The notes under the pieces were generated by a model. The model was not told where the DNA came from, did not search any database, and saw nothing but the letters and a program-made list of their open reading frames with translations. 11,050 nt of DNA from JBHEPS01 sp046261635 (GTDB lineage Bacteria > Acidobacteriota > Thermoanaerobaculia > Gp7-AA8), in NCBI GenBank assembly GCA_046261635.1, contig JBHEOL010000269.1, positions 1 through 11,050 on the forward strand, written 5' to 3'. Below, one piece after another: positions 7,215 through 11,050 of the stretch; positions within the stretch are counted from its first letter, which is position 1; each line of letters starts with the position of its first letter. The position numbers and the translations under genes are program-made.

Positions 7215-8348
7215 ATGGCAGAAGAAACCAATCCTCCTCAGGCGGCGGGCAAAACCGCTCCGGTGACCCGGACGGCCGACGAGATCCTCGCGGATCAGGC
7301 CGTCGCTGCCGCCGTTCAGCCGCTGCGTGACGCGATCCTCGAGGCGAGCGAGTTCGCCGGCGAGATCACGCTCGTGGTCGAGCGCCGCCGGGTCCGCGAG
7401 GTCGCCGCGAGCTTCAAGAGCGCGGGTTACACTTATCTCGTCGATCTGACCGGGGTCGACTACTCGGCCTATCCCGGGTACTCGGGCGACCTGCGGTTCG
7501 GAGTCGTCTATCACCTCTATTCCTTCGAGAAGAACCTCAGGATCCGCCTCAAGGTCCGCGTCGCCGACGGGGTGAAAGTGCCCTCCGTCACACCCGTGTG
7601 GAAGACCGCGAACTGGTGTGAGCGCGAGACCTATGACATGTTCGGAATCCTCTTCGAGGGGCACCCCAATCTCGAGCGAATTCTCATGTGGGACGAGTTC
7701 AATGGACATCCTCTGCGGAAGGACTTTCCTCTCCGCGGCATCGATACCGGCGCGCGGATCTACCCGGAGGTCTTCCCTCCCGGAGGCGGGCCGAAAGCCG
7801 GCTCGACCGGCAAGGAGCCGGACGATGTGAACCTGTGGGAAGACGAGTGGACCGCCTTCGGGGTCTCTCCCGTTGCCCAGCCAGCTCCGCCGCCGAAGAA
7901 AAAGGCCCTTCCTCCCGCAAAACCCATGGCGGAGAAGCCCGCGGCCGAGAAACCGGCTCCGGCGCCCGCCGCGGCGAAGCCTGCTGCTGCCGTTCCGTCG
8001 GCCGAGCCGGCGGTTGCCGCTCCGGCCACCCCGCCCCCGGCCGCCGCTCCGGAAGCTCCCGCGGTCACCGGCGTCTCGGCTCCCGAAGCGCCGTGGCACG
8101 ACGAGACGCTCAGCATCGAAGAGCGCCTGGTCCTGGCGAAAGGGAAGGGGCTGAAGGCGGAGGCTTTCGCCGCCATGGCCCAGACCGACTGCGGCGCGTG
8201 CGGATGGGACTGTGAAGGGTACGGCGAGGCGCTCGCCACGGGCGAGACCGACGACATCACTCTCTGCGTCCCCGGCGCCCCCGAGACCGAGGACGCTCTG
8301 AAGAAAATCATGGCGGAGGCCGGGAAGTCCCCCGGAGCTGACGAATGA
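7215..8348 (+). CDS. nuoC: Complex I subunit C with an extra C-terminal [4Fe-4S] module
   Basis: Residues of about 20-215 form a NuoC (30-kDa/NdhJ) subunit of the peripheral arm, which packs against NuoB and NuoD. The family signature is clear: NWCERETYDMFGILFEGHP (133-151), NLERILMWDEFNGHPLRKDFPLRG (152-175). NuoC is a separate protein here, not fused to NuoD. The canonical part is followed by an Ala/Pro/Lys-rich linker (about 219-291; APPPKKKALPPAKP and similar) and a module (292-377) with Cys326, Cys329, Cys333 and Cys351 in the same C-x2-C-x3-C-x17-C pattern as NuoB. FAAMAQTDCGACGWDCEGY is identical in both. The total of 377 residues is about 150 more than the usual stand-alone NuoC core. 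The stop codon overlaps the nuoD start (ATGA). Confidence 0.95.
   Translation: MAEETNPPQAAGKTAPVTRTADEILADQAVAAAVQPLRDAILEASEFAGEITLVVERRRVREVAASFKSAGYTYLVDLTGVDYSAYPGYSGDLRFGVVYHLYSFEKNLRIRLKVRVADGVKVPSVTPVWKTANWCERETYDMFGILFEGHPNLERILMWDEFNGHPLRKDFPLRGIDTGARIYPEVFPPGGGPKAGSTGKEPDDVNLWEDEWTAFGVSPVAQPAPPPKKKALPPAKPMAEKPAAEKPAPAPAAAKPAAAVPSAEPAVAAPATPPPAAAPEAPAVTGVSAPEAPWHDETLSIEERLVLAKGKGLKAEAFAAMAQTDCGACGWDCEGYGEALATGETDDITLCVPGAPETEDALKKIMAEAGKSPGADE
8088..8345 (+). other. Accessory Fe-S module appended to NuoC
   Basis: This segment encodes NuoC residues 292-377. Aligned by hand from the shared HDE to the last shared Met (72 columns, no gaps), it matches the NuoB module at 48 positions. 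All four Cys, the GW between them, the GY after the third Cys and the CVPG at the fourth are kept. The shared 26-base identical DNA run is 7008-7033 in nuoB and 8190-8215 in nuoC. Confidence 0.85.
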
Positions 8349-9484
8349 GCACGCTCGATCCAGAAACGATGCTGAACGTGACGGAGATGGAGGTCAATTT
8401 CGGGCCTCAGCATCCGGCCACGCACGGCGTTCTCCGCGTGATCCTCAAGATCGACGGCGAGCGGGTCATCGACGCCAAGCCGGTCATCGGCTACCTGCAC
8501 CGCGGAACCGAGAAGCTGTTCGAGAACATGAACTACCCGCAGTGCGTCCCGCACACGGACCGGATGGACTACGTCGCGGCGGCGACCAACAACCTCGGCT
8601 ACGTCGAGGCGATCGAGAAGCTGATGGGGATCACCGATCAGATCCCGCGCCGCGCCCAGATCATCCGGGTCATGCTCGCCGAGCTCCAGCGCATCTCATC
8701 CCACCTGCTTTGGCTCGCCACGCACGCGATCGACCTCGGGGCCATGACCCCGTTCTTCTACACCTTCCGCGAGCGGGAAGAGGTCCTCGATCTGTTCGAG
8801 CAGTACTGCGGGGCGCGTCTGACTCTCAACTGCATGAAGATCGGCGGGCAGCCGTACGACATCGACGAGACGTGGCTCGAGCAGCTCGCGAAATTCCTCT
8901 CGACGTTCGACGCGGCCGTGGGTGAGTACGAAGCGCTGCTCACGAACAATCGCATCTGGAAGCGCCGCACGGTCGGCATCGGCGTCATCTCGCCCGAAGA
9001 GGCGATCGACTGGGGCCTGACCGGCCCCCCGCTGCGCGGCTCCGGCGTCGACTGGGACATCCGCAAGGCGCTTCCCTACGAGATCTACGGGGAGCTCGAC
9101 TTCGAGGTCCCGCTCGGGCGGAACGGCGACACGTACGACCGCTATCTGATCCGGATGGAGGAGATGCGGCAGTCGGCCCGGATGCTCCGGCAGTGCATGG
9201 AGAAGGTGCGGGAAACTCCCGAGGGCGACCTGAAGGCGAAGATCTCCCGCGTGATCCGGCCCCCGGAGGGGGAGGTCTACCATGGAATCGAAGCGCCGAA
9301 AGGGGAGCTGGGCTATTACGTCGTGTCGGACGGGAAAAGCCAGGCCGCCTATCGGATCCACGTGAGGCCGCCCTCGTTCATCAACCTGCAGGCTCTTCCG
9401 GCGATGCTGCGTGGGCATCTGGTCTCGGACCTGGTCGCACTGATCGGAACGATCGACATCGTTCTCGGGGAGGTGGACCGGTGA
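8345..9484 (+). CDS. nuoD: NADH-quinone oxidoreductase (complex I) subunit D
   Basis: This 379-residue 49-kDa-type subunit forms the quinone-reduction site with NuoB. FGPQHPATHGVLR (19-31) and HTDRMDY (70-76) carry His27 and Tyr76, which correspond to the quinone head-group ligands His38 and Tyr87 of Thermus Nqo4. The hydrogenase-type pairs of CxxC ligands for a NiFe site are absent, so this is a complex I rather than a hydrogenase subunit. GYLHRGTEKL (49-58) contains Arg53, the equivalent of Arg85 of mitochondrial NDUFS2, the target of the MidA homologue NDUFAF7. The C-terminus GTIDIVLGEVDR is the standard family end. GGAG lies seven bases before the ATG, and the start overlaps the nuoC stop by four bases. 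The nuoH GTG start in turn overlaps its stop. Confidence 0.97.
   Translation: MSTLDPETMLNVTEMEVNFGPQHPATHGVLRVILKIDGERVIDAKPVIGYLHRGTEKLFENMNYPQCVPHTDRMDYVAAATNNLGYVEAIEKLMGITDQIPRRAQIIRVMLAELQRISSHLLWLATHAIDLGAMTPFFYTFREREEVLDLFEQYCGARLTLNCMKIGGQPYDIDETWLEQLAKFLSTFDAAVGEYEALLTNNRIWKRRTVGIGVISPEEAIDWGLTGPPLRGSGVDWDIRKALPYEIYGELDFEVPLGRNGDTYDRYLIRMEEMRQSARMLRQCMEKVRETPEGDLKAKISRVIRPPEGEVYHGIEAPKGELGYYVVSDGKSQAAYRIHVRPPSFINLQALPAMLRGHLVSDLVALIGTIDIVLGEVDR
9467..9473 (+). promoter_or_regulatory. Ribosome binding site deciding the nuoH GTG start
   Basis: GGGGAGG ends seven bases before GTG at 9481. Later in-frame ATGs (9493, 9502, 9526) have no such site. Confidence 0.8.
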
Positions 9485-10557
9485 TCCAGACGATGCTTCT
9501 GATGGCCGTTCCGGCGGACGACCCGATGATGAACTGGCTGATCTGGCCGACGATCAAGTTCGTGATCGCGTTCGCGATCGTGATCACGGTGGTCGCGGCG
9601 TTCACGCTGGTCGAGCGGAAGGTGCTGGCCTACATCCAGGTGCGGCTCGGTCCGAACCGCGTCGGCCCGCACGGTCTGCTCCAGTTCGTCGCCGATCCGA
9701 TCAAGCTTCTTCTCAAGGAAGACATCGTTCCCTCGGGCGCGCAGCGGGCGGCGTATTTCATCGCCCCGATGCTTCCGCTGATCCCGGCGATCACGGTGTT
9801 CGCGATCATCCCGCTCGGGCCGCCGCCGGCCTTCGAGATCACCTCGATCAACATCGGCATCCTTCTGGTGCTGGCTCTGACCTCGACGGGGGTCTACGGG
9901 ATGATCCTGGGCGGATGGGCTTCGAACAACAAGTTCTCGCTGATGGGCGGGCTCCGCTCGGCGGCGCAGATGGTTTCGTACGAGGTGCCGTTCGCGCTCT
10001 CGATCATCGGCGTTCTGATGATCGTCGGGTCGCTCGACCTCGGGAAGATCGTCGCCTACCAGGAAGCCCATCTCTGGAACGTGATCCCGCAGTTCCTCGG
10101 GTTCTTCATCTTCCTCGTCGCGATGATCGCGGAGAACAACCGCGCGCCGTTCGATCTCCCGGAAGCCGAGTCCGAGCTCGTCGCCGGCTTCCACACCGAG
10201 TACTCGGGGATGAAGTTCGCGCTCTTTTTTCTCGCCGAGTACGCGGCCATGCTCGTCAACTCCTGCCTGGTCGTGATCCTGTTCTTCGGCGGCTGGACCC
10301 TCGGGATGGGCGGATGGGGGATCACGACCGCCGTCCTCCAGCAGTGGGGGTGGATCGGAGCGATTCTCGGCGGCCTGATCTTCTTCACGAAGGTCATGGT
10401 CTTCATGGTGATGTATCTGTTTCTCCGGGGAACCTTCCCGCGCTACCGGTTCGATCAGCTGATGGATCTCGGGTGGAAGTGGATGATTCCGCTGGCCCTG
10501 ATCAACATCGCGGTGACCGGGATCGTGGTCCTCGCGCTCAACGGGGGAGGAGCCTGA
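9481..10557 (+). CDS. nuoH: NADH-quinone oxidoreductase (complex I) subunit H
   Basis: This 358-residue polytopic membrane subunit (ND1/NuoH/NdhA) anchors the peripheral arm and forms the entrance of the quinone chamber. Conserved blocks: ERKVLAYIQVRLGPNRVGPHG after the first helix, the cytoplasmic-loop signature AENNRAPFDLPEAESELV followed by GFHTEYSGMKF, and RGTFPRYRFDQLMDLGWKW near the C-terminus. About eight hydrophobic helices are visible. GTG at 9481 is the start because of the well-placed GGGGAGG. It overlaps the nuoD stop by four bases (GTGA). nuoH follows nuoD directly: the NADH-module genes nuoEFG that usually stand here are missing from this position. Confidence 0.96.
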   Translation: MIQTMLLMAVPADDPMMNWLIWPTIKFVIAFAIVITVVAAFTLVERKVLAYIQVRLGPNRVGPHGLLQFVADPIKLLLKEDIVPSGAQRAAYFIAPMLPLIPAITVFAIIPLGPPPAFEITSINIGILLVLALTSTGVYGMILGGWASNNKFSLMGGLRSAAQMVSYEVPFALSIIGVLMIVGSLDLGKIVAYQEAHLWNVIPQFLGFFIFLVAMIAENNRAPFDLPEAESELVAGFHTEYSGMKFALFFLAEYAAMLVNSCLVVILFFGGWTLGMGGWGITTAVLQQWGWIGAILGGLIFFTKVMVFMVMYLFLRGTFPRYRFDQLMDLGWKWMIPLALINIAVTGIVVLALNGGGA

Positions 10558-11050
10558 TGTACGTCGACCGGCCCAAAACCACATGGTCCCAGAAGTTCTT
10601 GCTGCTCGATCTGTTCGAGGGGCTCCGCGTCACGTGGAGGAACTTCTGGAGACCGAAAGTGACCGTCGAGTATCCGGAGCAGAGGCTCGAGCCGACAGAG
10701 CGCTTCCGCGGGATGTTCCGCTTCTCCTACGAGCGCTGCATCGCCTGCAAGCTCTGCGCGATGGCGTGCCCGATCGACATCATCTACATCGACGTCCATG
10801 ACGAGCAGCAGGAAGTCGACGGAAAGAAGAAGAAGGTCAAGGTCCTCGACCGATTCGACATCGACGTGAAGCGGTGCATGTTCTGCGCGCTCTGCGAGGA
10901 GGCCTGCCCGACCACCCCGAAATCGATCTGGCTCACGACCAAGACCTACGAGCTTTCGACCTACGACCGCGGAGAGCTCTACTTCAACATGCAGGAGCTC
11001 GAGTACTGGACCGACAAGCCGGAGTTCCCGACGCTCGATCAGATCGCCGA
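10557..11050 (+). CDS. nuoI: NADH-quinone oxidoreductase (complex I) subunit I, 3' cut by window
   Basis: The first 164 residues of the TYKY-type ferredoxin-like subunit, which carries the N6a and N6b [4Fe-4S] clusters, are visible. Both cluster motifs are complete: CIACKLCAMACP (Cys61, 64, 67, 71) and CMFCALCEEACP (Cys107, 110, 113, 117). An amphipathic N-terminal stretch (14-31) typical of the family precedes them. The loop between the motifs is lysine-rich (KKKKVKV, 90-96). After the second motif comes TTPKSIWLTTKTYELSTYDRGELYF, longer than the minimal ferredoxin core. GGGGGAGGAG ends four bases before the ATG, which overlaps the nuoH stop by one base (TGATG). The sequence leaves the window in frame. 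Confidence 0.95.
   Translation, partial: MYVDRPKTTWSQKFLLLDLFEGLRVTWRNFWRPKVTVEYPEQRLEPTERFRGMFRFSYERCIACKLCAMACPIDIIYIDVHDEQQEVDGKKKKVKVLDRFDIDVKRCMFCALCEEACPTTPKSIWLTTKTYELSTYDRGELYFNMQELEYWTDKPEFPTLDQIA

Noticed and set aside
8345..9484. NuoD and NuoB as subunits of an energy-converting [NiFe] hydrogenase rather than complex I
   Set aside because: NuoD lacks the N- and C-terminal CxxC pairs that bind nickel, keeps the quinone-site His27 and Tyr76, and nuoA and nuoH complete a normal complex I order.

Overview
This GC-rich window comes from a Gram-negative-type bacterium. Two OmpA-like peptidoglycan-binding domains (one inside an apparent lipoprotein) point to an outer membrane. The mix of two membrane pyrophosphatases, GGCAGAA heptamer repeats, a GC-rich intergenic palindrome family and a nuoABCDHI gene order would suit Acidobacteriota or a neighbouring phylum. 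That placement is a guess from gene content, not a demonstrated assignment.

Left part (1-4603): the window opens with the last 104 codons of a canonical membrane-bound pyrophosphatase on the + strand. It is followed by a strong hairpin and copies of a GC-rich palindromic repeat. Facing it on the - strand is a second, complete membrane pyrophosphatase of a divergent type, with a signal-peptide-like N-terminus and a Lys at the position linked to K+ independence. Upstream of that gene on the - strand lies a glycine-zipper OmpA-family lipoprotein with a textbook intrinsic terminator. A 277-base region of GGCAGAA heptamers, a 55/69-base direct repeat and a heptamer-built terminator hairpin then separates it from the decapitated C-terminal domain of a second OmpA gene.

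Right part (4604-11050): all genes are on the + strand. A MidA/NDUFAF7-family methyltransferase gene is followed by a near-consensus sigma70-type promoter and a tightly packed complex I operon, nuoA-nuoB-nuoC-nuoD-nuoH-nuoI, with the last gene cut by the window edge. No nuoE, nuoF or nuoG lies between nuoD and nuoH, which is the layout of 11-subunit (Ndh/Fpo-like) complexes. MidA homologues in mitochondria methylate an arginine of the NuoD homologue NDUFS2, and the equivalent arginine is present here (NuoD Arg53).

The most striking feature is that both NuoB and NuoC carry the same extra C-terminal module. Each ends in an Ala/Pro-rich tether of about 65-73 residues followed by an about 87-residue domain with a C-x2-C-x3-C-x17-C motif, expected to bind a [4Fe-4S] cluster. 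The two copies are 48/72 identical by hand alignment and share a 26-base identical DNA run. Complex I from this organism therefore probably carries two additional tethered iron-sulfur domains on its Q-module, possibly as an alternative electron entry where the NADH-oxidising module is not encoded in this operon.
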